Notes: a model not told the origin generated them from the sequence alone. Counted from the stretch's first letter, positions 45,124 to 54,761 are shown. The stretch: 64,000 bases of DNA from Schaedlerella arabinosiphila (GCF_003885045.1 NZ_RHJS01000002.1:2728001-2792000), one strand, 5' to 3'. Numbers and translations: made by a program.

Positions 45124-46407
45124 TCAGCCTCCCATAAAGAACTGCATGGGAATGGTCACGATTGCCGGACAAAGCACCATCAAAAGCAGGATAATTGCCT
45201 CTGCCAGAAGGAACGGCCACACGGATTTTACGATCCGTTCCATGTTGATCTTTCCCGCGCTGCAGGCCACGTTTAATACGGTTCCTACAGGCGGCGTCAG
45301 AAGTCCCATCACCGTCATCAGGATAAATGTCACGCCAAAGTATGCCACGTCAATCCCCGCCGCTTTGATGGCCGGCAGAAGCACCGGCGTCAGGATCATG
45401 ATGGTAGGCGTAACATCCATGGAGGTGCCCACCATGAGGACGATCAGGCTGATCACCAGCATCAGGATCGTCGGATGTTCAATAAACGGCGCCAGTATCC
45501 TGGTCACAATCGCAGGTACGTTGGCAACGGTCATCATCCAGGAGGATACCATGGCCGCAGACGCCAGGAACATAATAACAGATGAAGATTTCGCAGCGGA
45601 TACCATGCAGTCCATCAGCATGCCGATCTTTAATTCTTTATAGACAAACATCCCTACAAACAGCGCATAGACCGCCGCGATCACCCCGGCCTCCGTAGGT
45701 GTAAACTTACCGCTCCTCAGGCCGAAGAGGATAAACAATGGAAGCAGCAGCGCCCAGAGCCCGTCTGTCAGAGCCTTTGCCACTTCGCGCAGGCTCTGGC
45801 GCTCCGCCTTCGGAAGCTGGTCTTTTTTTGCCACAAAAAACCAGAGCACGCACAAGGATACGGACATATACACCGCCGGAGCGATACCACCCATGAATAA
45901 TTTTGTTACGGAAACCCCGGCCTGTACGCCGAAGATGATCATAGGCACGGAAGGAGGCATGATGGGCGACAAAATATTTCCCGCCGCGATCAGCCCGGTA
46001 CAGGTGTCCCTCTTATACCCCGCCTTCACCATCATCGGGATCAGGATCGCCCCGAGAAATGCCGTGGAAGCTACCGCGGAGCCTACCATGCTGGCAAATA
46101 CCAGGATAGCCAGGATGGACACATACCCAAGCCCTCCGCGGACATGTCCCACCAGCGCGTTGGCAGATCTTACGATCCGCTTTGTAATGCCTCCCCGGTT
46201 CATAAATTCGCCTGCCATGATAAAGAATGGAACCGCCATCATGGAAAAGGAATCCGCGCCGGAAAACAGGTTCTGGGATAAGATCTGCGCGTTGAACCCA
46301 TCCAGGTACAGCATCATACAGACGCCGCTGAACAACAATGAAAAACAGATCGGCAGTCCGATGAGCATTCCTCCGATCAGAGCCGCCAAAAATACCACTA
46401 ATGTCAT
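45124..46407 (-). CDS. TRAP transporter large permease (DctM type)
   Basis: 427 residues with about 12 membrane spans and the DctM opening LVVFLAALIGGMLIGLPICF. Signature 'GAILIPMMVKAGYKRDTCTGL' (in part: PMMVKAGYKRDTCTGLIAA). It carries out Na+- or H+-driven uptake using the extracytoplasmic binding protein encoded upstream. Start overlaps the small-subunit stop (ATGA). Third gene of the dctP-dctQ-dctM operon. Confidence 0.92.
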   Translation of the reverse strand: MTLVVFLAALIGGMLIGLPICFSLLFSGVCMMLYLDGFNAQILSQNLFSGADSFSMMAVPFFIMAGEFMNRGGITKRIVRSANALVGHVRGGLGYVSILAILVFASMVGSAVASTAFLGAILIPMMVKAGYKRDTCTGLIAAGNILSPIMPPSVPMIIFGVQAGVSVTKLFMGGIAPAVYMSVSLCVLWFFVAKKDQLPKAERQSLREVAKALTDGLWALLLPLFILFGLRSGKFTPTEAGVIAAVYALFVGMFVYKELKIGMLMDCMVSAAKSSSVIMFLASAAMVSSWMMTVANVPAIVTRILAPFIEHPTILMLVISLIVLMVGTSMDVTPTIMILTPVLLPAIKAAGIDVAYFGVTFILMTVMGLLTPPVGTVLNVACSAGKINMERIVKSVWPFLLAEAIILLLMVLCPAIVTIPMQFFMGG

Positions 46408-47000
46408 GTCACTTTCCTCCCTCTCAAACGTCTTGCATATTCCTCATCGGAGAGATTTTCAGCTCCCTCTTTCGCATCTGCCGCAATATCGTCATCATCC
46501 GACGTGCTCATCGTCACAATGTCCGCGATCTCCGACGGATGCGTCAGCGCATAGATGATATTCGCTGCGGCCATCACCGCAATGGAAACCCCGGTGATGA
46601 TCCCCGCAAAATACAGGATGGAATAAGAAATTCCCAGGGCGGCTGTTTTGGAAGCCGTATTCTGAATCACCATCCGAAAGCTTCCGTACACCAGAATCCC
46701 CATAAGCGCCGCAATGATCCCCTGTGAAACCACATACAGAGTCATCTGCAGCCCCGGCTTCACCCTGGAAATCAGCGTATCCACGCCCAGATGCGCGTTG
46801 GCCCTCATTGCGCTGACCGCCCCGATGTAGGTCACATAGACAAACAGGTATCGCGACAGCTCTTCAGACCATGTAAGCCCGGAGTTAAAAAAGGTACGCA
46901 GCACCACGTTCAAAAACACAAACAGAACCATAAGCCCTGTGAGAATACCTGTCAGGCAGTCTATCCCTCTAAACAGTTTATCCATTATCTTATTTCCCAT
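46404..47000 (-). CDS. TRAP transporter small permease (DctQ type)
   Basis: 198 residues from the ATG at 46998-47000, with AAGGAG six bases upstream. Four spans; the motif TWSEELSRYLFVYVTYIGAV is the DctQ signature. The charged cytoplasmic tail is longer than usual (about 45 residues: 'STSDDDDIAADAKEGAENLS'). Confidence 0.9.
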   Translation of the reverse strand: MGNKIMDKLFRGIDCLTGILTGLMVLFVFLNVVLRTFFNSGLTWSEELSRYLFVYVTYIGAVSAMRANAHLGVDTLISRVKPGLQMTLYVVSQGIIAALMGILVYGSFRMVIQNTASKTAALGISYSILYFAGIITGVSIAVMAAANIIYALTHPSEIADIVTMSTSDDDDIAADAKEGAENLSDEEYARRLRGRKVT

Positions 47001-47010
47001 CTCATTCTCC

Positions 47011-48018
47011 TTACTCAATCTCCTCGATCAATTGTCTTGCTTCCGGAGCCCAGTCATACTCAGAATCCAAGTAATCATATACCGGTTGTATTTTTTCTTT
47101 CATTTCCTCCCGCTCTTCTGCGGAAAGCTCGGTGACTGTCAGGCCCTTTTCCCTCATAAATTCCTTATCCGACTCCAACTGGTCTATGTACAGGTCCCAG
47201 GCGTAATCAGAAGCATCCTCTGCCGCCTCTTCAAAGATCTGCTGCTCCTCCTCTGTCAGCGTCTTCCAGAACTCCTCTCCCGCGAAAATTTCCAGGGATG
47301 CCACGATGTGGTTCGTGTCATAGATATAATCCTGCACCTCATACCAGCCTTCTGTCTTGACCGTGGCAAGCGGATTGTCCTGGCCGTCTGCCACTCCCTG
47401 TTCCAGAGCCGTGAACACTTCGCCCATGTCCATGATCACCACATTAGCCCCCAGGCTTTCCGCCAGCTTTACATGGATGGGATTGTTGGGCATTCTCAGC
47501 TTCTGCCCTTTGAAGTCGCCTAAGCCCTCCAGCTTCTTATTTGATGTGAACACCCTGGCTCCGTTGGGCAGCCAGGAGAGAAGCTGTACCGGCTGGGAGG
47601 ACTCGATATCTTCTGTGATATAGTCCCCCAGTTCTCCCTGATAGCATTTCCTGGCGTGTTCCACGTCCCGGAATACAAATGGGAAATCCGGAATCGACAT
47701 CTTCGGCGTCTCGGACCACATAGGGGTTCCCAGTACGCACATTTCAATGATTCCGCTCCGGGTATAGTCATAGACCACTTTTTCACTCCCCAGGACTCCG
47801 GAGTAGTAGATCTGAATGTTGTACTTCCCATTCGTCTTTTCTTCTATTGCAGGTTTCAAAACTTCTTCCAGAGCCTGCGCCGCCGGTGTCTGATTGGATA
47901 CGCCCACGGAAACCTTTACCAGCTTCCCTTCCCCCTCCTGATCCGAGCACCCGCTCAGCAGTCCAACTGCCATGGCAGATACAGCAAAGGCGCACAGTCC
48001 TCTTTTTCTAAACTTCAT
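47011..48018 (-). CDS. TRAP transporter solute-binding lipoprotein (DctP type)
   Basis: 335 residues; AGGAGG precedes the ATG. Signal peptide with lipobox VGLLSGCSDQ (Cys 24). The DctP fold holds the carboxylate-binding Arg in 'GQKLRMPNNPIHVKLAESLG' (KLRMPNNP) and the hallmark VFTALEQGVADGQDNPL. DctP proteins bind organic acids or sugar acids through that Arg. The divergent dehydrogenase and GntR regulator suggest a sugar-acid or polyol-acid substrate. Confidence 0.92.
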   Translation of the reverse strand: MKFRKRGLCAFAVSAMAVGLLSGCSDQEGEGKLVKVSVGVSNQTPAAQALEEVLKPAIEEKTNGKYNIQIYYSGVLGSEKVVYDYTRSGIIEMCVLGTPMWSETPKMSIPDFPFVFRDVEHARKCYQGELGDYITEDIESSQPVQLLSWLPNGARVFTSNKKLEGLGDFKGQKLRMPNNPIHVKLAESLGANVVIMDMGEVFTALEQGVADGQDNPLATVKTEGWYEVQDYIYDTNHIVASLEIFAGEEFWKTLTEEEQQIFEEAAEDASDYAWDLYIDQLESDKEFMREKGLTVTELSAEEREEMKEKIQPVYDYLDSEYDWAPEARQLIEEIE

Positions 48019-48188
48019 AATGATTCATTCCCTCCTGATTCTTTTGATTATTTTGTTTTCTCATCACATTGCCTCATAACTAGTATGGTAGTTCATTCTC
48101 CTATTTTTATCAATATGTAATAATAGACAATATTTTCAGTCTATTTTTGTGCATTTTTGCCATTTTTGTATTTTCTTTCTATATTATA

Positions 48189-48220
48189 TTGACTTTTTGC
48201 ATCCTCACTAGTAGTATACT
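48189..48220 (+). promoter_or_regulatory. Promoter/operator region of the dehydrogenase-regulator pair
   Basis: TTGACT (48189-48194) and TATACT (48215-48220) are 20 bases apart, longer than optimal, so activation or a different -10 is likely. The palindrome AGTATACT (48213-48220) and ACTAGTAG before it lie on the -10; a related ACTAGTATGG lies at about 48079, near the start of the divergent TRAP operon. They are candidate GntR operators. Confidence 0.5.
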
Positions 48221-48307
48221 TGTATGTAAGTTATCTCACACATCGTTTCACTAACTGTCATTGTGTCTATTATAAAAAAAGTGAATCAACATGAAAAAGG
48301 AGAAACC

Positions 48308-49330
48308 ATGAAAGCAGTACAAATTGTAAAACCAAACCAATTAGAAGTAATTGAAGTCGAAAAACCAGGCATCGACGAAAAAAATAATGTTCTGATCAGA
48401 ATGACAGCAGCAGGCATCTGTGGTTCTGATATCGGAATCTATCACGGAACCAACGCAGCCGCTACTTATCCCAGGATCATCGGTCATGAAATCGTAGGCC
48501 GGGTGGAAGAAACAGGAACCGGCGTTCAGAATTTAAAGCCCGGGGACAGAGTCATCGTCAATCAGGTAACAAGCTGCGGAGAGTGCTACCCCTGCAGAAA
48601 GGGCAGAGGAAATGTGTGCGACCATCTGGCTGTGAGAGGGGTACATATAGACGGCGGATACAGGGAATACCTGGCCGTACCGGAAAGCGACTGCTATCTT
48701 CTGCCGGATTTTATCTCTGACAGGGACGCCGTCATGATCGAGCCCACCACCATCGCCATCCAGTCCTGCACAAGGGCGGAGCTGGAAAGGGATGACATGC
48801 TCCTGCTCTACGGTGCGGGCGCTCTGGGAAGTTCAATCTTAAGAGTCGCAAGGCAGCTCTGCGATCACATCATCGTAGCGGATGTTGTAAACGAAAAGCT
48901 GGAAGAGGCAAAGAAAGCCGGTGCAAGCTATACGATCAATGTTCTGGAAGAGGATTTTCAGGCAAAGGTATTGGAATACACCCACGGAAGGGGTTCCACC
49001 GTATCCATTGATGCAGCCTGCGTAAAAAGTTCTCTGCTGATGCTCCTTGAGGCGACCGGAAATGCCGGGCGTGTCATCACCATGGGCTTTTCCACTGCGG
49101 GCACGGAGGTAAACCAGTTCCTCATCACCTCCAAAGAGCTGGATGTGAGGGGCTCCAGGCTTCAGAACAAGATGTTCGGAAAAGCGATCGACATGCTTCG
49201 GGAAGGAAAGCTGGACCTGACCGGCTCCGTCTCCCACGCCTTTCCTCTGATCAAGGCACAGGAAGCCTTTGATTTTGTGGACAGCAAAGATCCTTCGATT
49301 CGAAAAATCGTTTTGACTTTTGACTTTTAA
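48308..49330 (+). CDS. Zinc-dependent alcohol/polyol dehydrogenase
   Basis: 340 residues from the ATG at 48308 with AAAAAGGAG upstream. Catalytic zinc ligands in GICGSDIGIYHG and GHEIVGRVE, structural zinc Cys cluster CGECYPCRKGRGNVC, and Rossmann motif YGAGALGSSILRV. The closest named relatives are sorbitol/threonine/L-galactonate-type dehydrogenases (RspB/LgoD group); the substrate is not determined. Divergent from the TRAP operon and cotranscribed with the FCD regulator. Confidence 0.9.
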   Translation: MKAVQIVKPNQLEVIEVEKPGIDEKNNVLIRMTAAGICGSDIGIYHGTNAAATYPRIIGHEIVGRVEETGTGVQNLKPGDRVIVNQVTSCGECYPCRKGRGNVCDHLAVRGVHIDGGYREYLAVPESDCYLLPDFISDRDAVMIEPTTIAIQSCTRAELERDDMLLLYGAGALGSSILRVARQLCDHIIVADVVNEKLEEAKKAGASYTINVLEEDFQAKVLEYTHGRGSTVSIDAACVKSSLLMLLEATGNAGRVITMGFSTAGTEVNQFLITSKELDVRGSRLQNKMFGKAIDMLREGKLDLTGSVSHAFPLIKAQEAFDFVDSKDPSIRKIVLTFDF

Positions 49331-49393
49331 AGGTTTATACTGATTGCAAAAGAGTGGGGAGAATACCCCATTTGGAAATGCGGGGATCATAGT

Positions 49394-50071
49394 ATGATAA
49401 TCTTAGAAAGAACCTCCTCAGAAAAGGCCAGAGCCTATGCAATCAGAGTCCTTTTATATAACATTATCCACCTGGAGCTGCCTCCCGGCAGCGCGGTGAG
49501 TGAAAACGAATTATCCGAAGCTTTATCCCTCTCCCGCACACCCGTGCGGGAGGCTTTAATTGAACTGAACCGTACCAGGCTGGTGGAGATCTTTCCCCAG
49601 AAAGGAAGCTACATCACTAAGATTGACTATGATCTGGTGGAAGAATGCCGCTTCATACGCCTTGCCATGGAAAACGCGGTATTGCATCTCGTCTGCCAGG
49701 GTATTCCCGATACCTATGCGGAGGCGCTCTCCCAAAATATCGAAGAGCAGAGGCAGGCAGAGGCAGAAAAAAAACAGGATAAGCTGTTTGAGCTGGACAA
49801 CCATTTCCACAGACTGATCTTTGAATCCGTAAACAAGGTCTGGTCTTATCAGATCATCACGGAGCAGATGTTCCACTTTGACCGTCTGCGCGCCCTGTCC
49901 TTCAAGTCGGATTACGAGAACTATACGGTTCGGGACCATGAGGATATCTTCTACGCCATCACACGTCACGACAGTGAGATGGCGCAGATGCTCATGAGCC
50001 GCCACTTAAACAGGCACCGCCTGAAAAAGTCCGAACTCCTGGAACGATACCCGGAATATTTTGTGGCGTAG
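49394..50071 (+). CDS. GntR-family regulator, FCD subfamily
   Basis: 225 residues. N-terminal winged helix (about 10-75) with 'SENELSEALSLSRTPVREAL' and 'LNRTRLVEIFPQKGSYI'; C-terminal FCD ligand domain (about 90-215) with metal-ligand positions in 'LFELDNHFHRLIFE' and a final 'HDSEMAQMLMSRHL' helix. FCD regulators usually sense the carboxylate or sugar acid their operon degrades. It lies 63 bases after the dehydrogenase and probably controls both it and the divergent TRAP genes. Confidence 0.9.
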   Translation: MIILERTSSEKARAYAIRVLLYNIIHLELPPGSAVSENELSEALSLSRTPVREALIELNRTRLVEIFPQKGSYITKIDYDLVEECRFIRLAMENAVLHLVCQGIPDTYAEALSQNIEEQRQAEAEKKQDKLFELDNHFHRLIFESVNKVWSYQIITEQMFHFDRLRALSFKSDYENYTVRDHEDIFYAITRHDSEMAQMLMSRHLNRHRLKKSELLERYPEYFVA

Positions 50072-50117
50072 GGTTTGATCTTGTATCGTCTGGTCTTGTA
50101 TCGTTTGATCTTGTATA

Positions 50118-53100
50118 TCAGCCCAGTTTTCTGCGGGCCGCGGCGATCAGCACGGCCGCCGATGCGATCATGAGAAGCACATACGGCAGAAGGTCGGCGC
50201 CGTCGCCTGTCTTGACTGATTTTATCTGATCCAAAGGCGGGGAAGGCTCCTTCGGCGTTTCTTCCCCGGGTGTTTCGGCCATGTTGATCCGGACGGTCTG
50301 GCCTTCATCGCGGATATCTTCATGGGCGGCAAGTTCTGCCCCTCCAATGTAGAGCTTTTCGAATACCACGGTTTCCGTATTCTGAAGGGAGCCTGCCTGG
50401 AATGTAAATTCGACCTCTGCGGTTCCGGTTTCTTTTTCCGGGGCAAAGGTTTTCTCGGCGGTGATCTCCTTCTCTCCGATGAGGAGCGGGCTGCCTGTCC
50501 CCTTATCCATCAAAATTCCCTTGATCGTATACGTTTCTCCCGGAATCAGATTTTGATATGTTACCCGGTCCACAATCGTAATTTCCCCGTCTGCGGTGAT
50601 CTTCTGGCTGCCGCTTTCTTTTTCCGCTGCCCGGGTTTCCAGTTTTGGAAAACGCAAGGTCTGCCCTTCATAATGGAGGTCCTTGTGGGCGGCCACCTCC
50701 TCTCCTTCCCTGCTCACGCTCTCAAATGCCACGACGGTTTTTCCTGCAAGGTCTGAAGCATTGAACCCAAAGGTTACGTCCACTGTCCCCGAATCTGCTT
50801 CCGGTGTAAATGTAGTTTCCGCCGTGATCTTTTCCCCGGTTTCCAGAAGTGGTTCCCCGGTTTCCCGGTCCATCAGGGTTCCTTCCACCGTATATTCCCT
50901 GCCTGCGGTCAGATTGGAGTAAAAAATTGTGTCCACAATCTCCACGTCCTCTTCTGCCCGGGCGCTGCGGCTGTTGGTGCCGACATCTCTTGCGGATGTC
51001 CTGACTTTTGGGAAGTAGATGGTCTGCTCCCGGCTTTCCAGATCTGCATGGACGGCATAGATTTTATTGTCTTTTTCCAGCGTCTCGAACGCTACCAGCG
51101 TTTTTCCCTCCAGATTGGACCCGTCGAAGGTGAATACAACCTCCGCTTTTCCGTCTTTTTCCTTTGGGGTGAATTTTACTTCCGAAGTGACCTCCCCTCC
51201 GGCGGCGTCCCTGACGATGATTCCGGTATCCTTGTCCACCAGCTTTCCCTTAAGCGTATACTTCTGCCCCGGCTTTAGATTTTTGTAGGACACCGTGTCA
51301 ACGATGGTGATCTCTTTCCCGGCCACCGCCGTATCGGTTCCGGTGGCCTTGTCCTCTGCTTTTGTTTTGATTTCCGGAAAATGGATGGTCTGGCCCTGGT
51401 CGTCTATATCCTGATGGACCGCGATCTGTTTTCCCTTGTAATACAGTTCTTCATAGAGGACGATGTCCCTGCCCTGCAGCTTCGCTGCGTCAAAGCTGCA
51501 CTCCACTTCCGTTATACCTGCGGAGGCAGGCGGGGTAAATGCCTGTTCTGCCCTGACCGGGTTTCCCTCCGGATCTTCCAGCGGTTTCTGCGTTTCTCTG
51601 TCCATGACCGTGCATCTTAAGAGATATTCCTGCTGTTCCTTCAATCCGCTGTAGAGCACAGAATCAATGACCGTCACAAAACCGGCCTGGGCGTAGTGAT
51701 TTCCTGTTGCTTCGTTTCTGGCGGTGGTGGAGATCGCAGGTTTCTCCACTTCCAGATCTTTATTTTCCAGGTTGCCCAGATCCACGCTCACTTTGTCCCT
51801 GTAGATGACCAGAGGGATCTGCAGCATTTCCTTTCCCTCGTTTTCCTCTGAGGGGATCTCTTCCAGAATGTAGGTGTCATAGGGAAGGGCCCCCAGTCCG
51901 TTGTCCACAGGCGCGCCCCGGCCTTCGCCGTCCAGCCCGAACCACAGGCCGTCTTCTGCTCCCCCCTGGTTGGTATTCTTTGTGTGCGGGTTCCAGTCCG
52001 AAGAGGAGGAATAATAGCCGTTGCCGTCCGTCGTGATCTGATGAGACTCCCCGGTTGTGGTGCTTGTCAGGCTGAATTTGACGCCGGGCATCACCTTCTG
52101 GGTATTGGAGTCGATCTTCCGCAGCGCAAAATCCCCCCGCTTCACCCGGTTCTGAATAGAATGGTCCGCATCCGTCAGATCTACAAGCTCCCCGTGCCTG
52201 GAAATAAAAAACTCCTGTCTCCAAAGGCCGGTTTCCAGATAGCCCTCAGGTGCGCCTGTCTCCAGAATCCGGTACTTCCCATAGGGGAGCAGCCCTTCTG
52301 GTGTCTGCGCAACTCCGTTCTCATCGGTCTTGATGGTGGTAATGGTTTCATTGCGGCCGTAGGCTTTTCCGTCTGCAAATATGGTGTTTTCATTTAGATT
52401 TATAACTGCAAATACGGCATTTTCCAGAGAAGCGCCGCCCTGGGGCACCTGATCCTTTGTGTCAAAATCGCGTTTCCGTATCCTTACGCCCCCGCGGGCC
52501 GTCTGATTGTATACCGTATACTGATTGCCGCCCTGCAAAGCGACTTTCGTACCGACATAGCGGATCTGCGACGTATAGAGGCCGGTCACTTTTTCCCCGC
52601 TTCCTTCTGCCTGCAGGTATCCGCCTTCCAGCAGATATCCGTCGGGAGCCTTTGTCTCTTCTATGGAGATTGTGCCAAGAGGCAGCACCGGGATTCCATC
52701 CAGCTTATAAAATTCATCCCCGGATACTTTGTATTCCTCACGCAGCAGGGCCTGGTATTTTACAAAGCCTGCTCCGTCCGGCACTGCCTTTGTCTCCAGC
52801 ACCCAGGTTCTTGCGGGAGCCTGGGGGAGATTCTCCTTTTCGTAGTAGCCATTGTAGTATCTGACCGTAAACTGCGCGCCTGCCAGGGATGCGCAGTCCT
52901 GGACCGCACCGTCCGGGGCGTCCTGGTCCCGCTTGACCAGCTCCAGCCCTGCCGTGTCGCATTTCGGGACATCGCTTACATCCAACTGCGCCGTTTCCCC
53001 AGCTTTTACACGGACCATGTACGGCTTTTCATCTTTATGATATCCGGACGGCTGAACAGTCTCCCGTACCCAGTAGTCTCCCTCCGGCAGTTCCACGGGA

Positions 53101-54422
53101 TCGCTTGCCCCGGATTCCCGGATTGTCAGCGTATCTGTCAGGGTCGTACAGGATGCATCCGCATAGATCCCATATCTCGCATTGAAAAGAGAATAACATC
53201 CATTCCCATCGGTGATGTGGGGAGCGGAGGAGCTCTTGCGCAATATGACCGCGCCGTCAGTGGGGCCTTCGTATTCCAGCCAAACGATATCCTGGTCTTT
53301 GTTGTAGGCGACATAGGCTTTATATTCTTTGAATACAGACAACTGCGCCTTGCCGCTGTTCATCTGCTCATTCAGCGCGTTTCGCATGGCCAGGATCTGC
53401 TGCTCTGTCAGCCCGTCGGTCTCACCGGTATACTCAATGCCGATCATTGCATGGACATACGGGTAAGGCTGTGCTATCCCGCCGAACATTGCGGAAGCCT
53501 CCCCTGCCCATGGCCCGTCCGCACCAAACATCAATGCCATCTTGATCCTGGGATTGTCCAGCTCGGAAATCTGGTAGGTTCCCGACGGGGTCGGTTTGTT
53601 GGGCTGGGCGCAGTATCCCATGTAATGGCCCTTGTCCGTCACCACCCGAAACTCCGTAGTTGCCCAGTTTCCATAACTGTGGGCGGTTCCCGGTGTGATC
53701 GTACAGTTGGAATTGACCGCGGAGCGCAGCATCCTGCCGCTGCTGCCGATCACATAAGCCGTGCCGTAATCCCCGATCGTTTTTCTTCCGATCGGAACTC
53801 TGCCGGAAGCAGAAGCTTCCGAGCCGTCCTCCTGATCTGCTTCTTGTTCCTGATCTATTTTCTCTTTCTGATCTGCTTCCGTTTTCCGATCTGCTTCCCC
53901 TTTCTGTCCTGCTTCTGTTTTCTGACCTGTTTCCGTTTTCCGGTCTGCTTCCTCTTTCTGATCCGTTTCCCCTTTCTGTTCTGTTTCTTCCTTCCGGCCT
54001 GCTTCCTCTTTCTGAGCCTCTTCCCATTTCTGTCCTGTTTCCTCCCTGTCCCCAGGCTTCGGATCATTTTTCTCCTCGCCGCCCAGGTTCTTCGGCGGGT
54101 TCGAAAGGCTGCCGGAGTTTTCGCCTTCTTCCGCTGTTCCTGCGGATTCTGCCTGCCCTTCTCCTGCGCTTTTCTGATTGGGGATTCCTGTTGCTGCCAT
54201 TGCCTGTTCTATCACTTTCTGTTTTATTTGTTCATTTGCACCTCCCGCGGTTCCTGCCATTGTTTCCGCCGTTGTTCCTTCCGCTTCCAGCGCGGCAAGG
54301 CTTTCCATCCGTTCCTCTGCCCGCACGGAAGCGGCGCTTGCCGAGACCATGCAGCTAAAGATCAGCAGAAAGGCCGTCGCTGTACGCAGCACGCCCGGCA
54401 TGTTATAAAAAAATCTTCTCAT
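50118..54422 (-). CDS. Surface protein with thioester, Cna-B/SpaA and VaFE (ester-bond) repeats
   Basis: 1434 residues. Signal peptide to about 35 (SASAASVRAEE). A low-complexity charged stalk at about 95-215 is followed by a thioester-type adhesin domain with HYMGYCAQPNKPTPSGTYQI (Cys about 276). Several Cna-B/SpaA domains ('KSSSAPHITDGNGCYSLFNA', 'SIEETKAPDGYLLEGG', 'LRKIDSNTQKVMPGVKFSL') lie at about 395-940. Four VaFE repeats of about 110 residues (about 950-1390) have the variants VLYEEL, VAFETL, VAFESV and VVFEKL; these domains form Thr-Gln ester bonds. The C-terminus has SVKTGDGADLLPYVLLMIAS, a hydrophobic helix and RRKLG: a sorting signal without LPXTG. No sortase is in the window. 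Probably covalent host-surface adhesion. Standard promoter at 54616-54644. Confidence 0.9.
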   Translation of the reverse strand: MRRFFYNMPGVLRTATAFLLIFSCMVSASAASVRAEERMESLAALEAEGTTAETMAGTAGGANEQIKQKVIEQAMAATGIPNQKSAGEGQAESAGTAEEGENSGSLSNPPKNLGGEEKNDPKPGDREETGQKWEEAQKEEAGRKEETEQKGETDQKEEADRKTETGQKTEAGQKGEADRKTEADQKEKIDQEQEADQEDGSEASASGRVPIGRKTIGDYGTAYVIGSSGRMLRSAVNSNCTITPGTAHSYGNWATTEFRVVTDKGHYMGYCAQPNKPTPSGTYQISELDNPRIKMALMFGADGPWAGEASAMFGGIAQPYPYVHAMIGIEYTGETDGLTEQQILAMRNALNEQMNSGKAQLSVFKEYKAYVAYNKDQDIVWLEYEGPTDGAVILRKSSSAPHITDGNGCYSLFNARYGIYADASCTTLTDTLTIRESGASDPVELPEGDYWVRETVQPSGYHKDEKPYMVRVKAGETAQLDVSDVPKCDTAGLELVKRDQDAPDGAVQDCASLAGAQFTVRYYNGYYEKENLPQAPARTWVLETKAVPDGAGFVKYQALLREEYKVSGDEFYKLDGIPVLPLGTISIEETKAPDGYLLEGGYLQAEGSGEKVTGLYTSQIRYVGTKVALQGGNQYTVYNQTARGGVRIRKRDFDTKDQVPQGGASLENAVFAVINLNENTIFADGKAYGRNETITTIKTDENGVAQTPEGLLPYGKYRILETGAPEGYLETGLWRQEFFISRHGELVDLTDADHSIQNRVKRGDFALRKIDSNTQKVMPGVKFSLTSTTTGESHQITTDGNGYYSSSSDWNPHTKNTNQGGAEDGLWFGLDGEGRGAPVDNGLGALPYDTYILEEIPSEENEGKEMLQIPLVIYRDKVSVDLGNLENKDLEVEKPAISTTARNEATGNHYAQAGFVTVIDSVLYSGLKEQQEYLLRCTVMDRETQKPLEDPEGNPVRAEQAFTPPASAGITEVECSFDAAKLQGRDIVLYEELYYKGKQIAVHQDIDDQGQTIHFPEIKTKAEDKATGTDTAVAGKEITIVDTVSYKNLKPGQKYTLKGKLVDKDTGIIVRDAAGGEVTSEVKFTPKEKDGKAEVVFTFDGSNLEGKTLVAFETLEKDNKIYAVHADLESREQTIYFPKVRTSARDVGTNSRSARAEEDVEIVDTIFYSNLTAGREYTVEGTLMDRETGEPLLETGEKITAETTFTPEADSGTVDVTFGFNASDLAGKTVVAFESVSREGEEVAAHKDLHYEGQTLRFPKLETRAAEKESGSQKITADGEITIVDRVTYQNLIPGETYTIKGILMDKGTGSPLLIGEKEITAEKTFAPEKETGTAEVEFTFQAGSLQNTETVVFEKLYIGGAELAAHEDIRDEGQTVRINMAETPGEETPKEPSPPLDQIKSVKTGDGADLLPYVLLMIASAAVLIAAARRKLG
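53825..54060. repeat. Degenerate 18-bp repeats in the surface-protein stalk
   Basis: The stretch encodes a run of six-residue units such as EADRKT, ETGQKT, EAGQKG and EADQKE. The 18-bp units are imperfect but phase-conserving, so stalk length can vary by recombination. Confidence 0.75.
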
Positions 54423-54536
54423 ACTTCTTTTCCCTCCATAATGCAGTCAAAACGTAACTGTTCGGAATGCCTGTACGGAAAAAGCGCCACTAAAAATAGA
54501 AAAATCCTCCTTTCTGCATCAAATGTTGGTAAAACT

Positions 54537-54548
54537 ACATAGCTATGT
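54537..54548. promoter_or_regulatory. Palindrome in the surface-protein leader
   Basis: ACATAGCTATGT is a perfect 12-base palindrome inside the 190-base leader. A second AAAGGAGG (about 54509-54516) in the same leader is followed by no usual start codon. Confidence 0.35.
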
Positions 54549-54615
54549 CCTCGCTTTTGGATTATGGGACGATACTCCCCATGAAAAAAAGAAATGTCCT
54601 AAGACGAGTAACTTG

Positions 54616-54644
54616 ATCATAAACGATTCGCCTGGATTTGTCAA
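54616..54644 (-). promoter_or_regulatory. Sigma-A promoter of the surface protein
   Basis: On minus, TTGACA, 17 bases, TATGAT: near consensus. The transcript would have a leader of about 185 bases. Confidence 0.85.
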
Positions 54645-54761
54645 TACGATTTTTATAAAAATAATTGTGATATAATTTAAACAGAAGATAAGACTGTCCG
54701 CATCACCTAATGCCGATAATCACTTTAATCAAGCCATTTTCCCTGCGTTCAATCAGCCGAT

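Noticed and set aside
53825..54060. Possible CRISPR-like repeat array
   Set aside because: Units are degenerate, have no spacers and encode protein repeats in frame with the adhesin.
53037..54542. 501-codon open frame on plus
   Set aside because: Antisense to the repeat-rich part of the surface protein; its Phe/Cys-rich content is the complement of the Glu/Lys-rich stalk.
54423..54600. Riboswitch (such as c-di-GMP) in the surface-protein leader
   Set aside because: No match to the conserved core of known classes that I can recall; only a palindrome and an unused Shine-Dalgarno-like sequence are visible.
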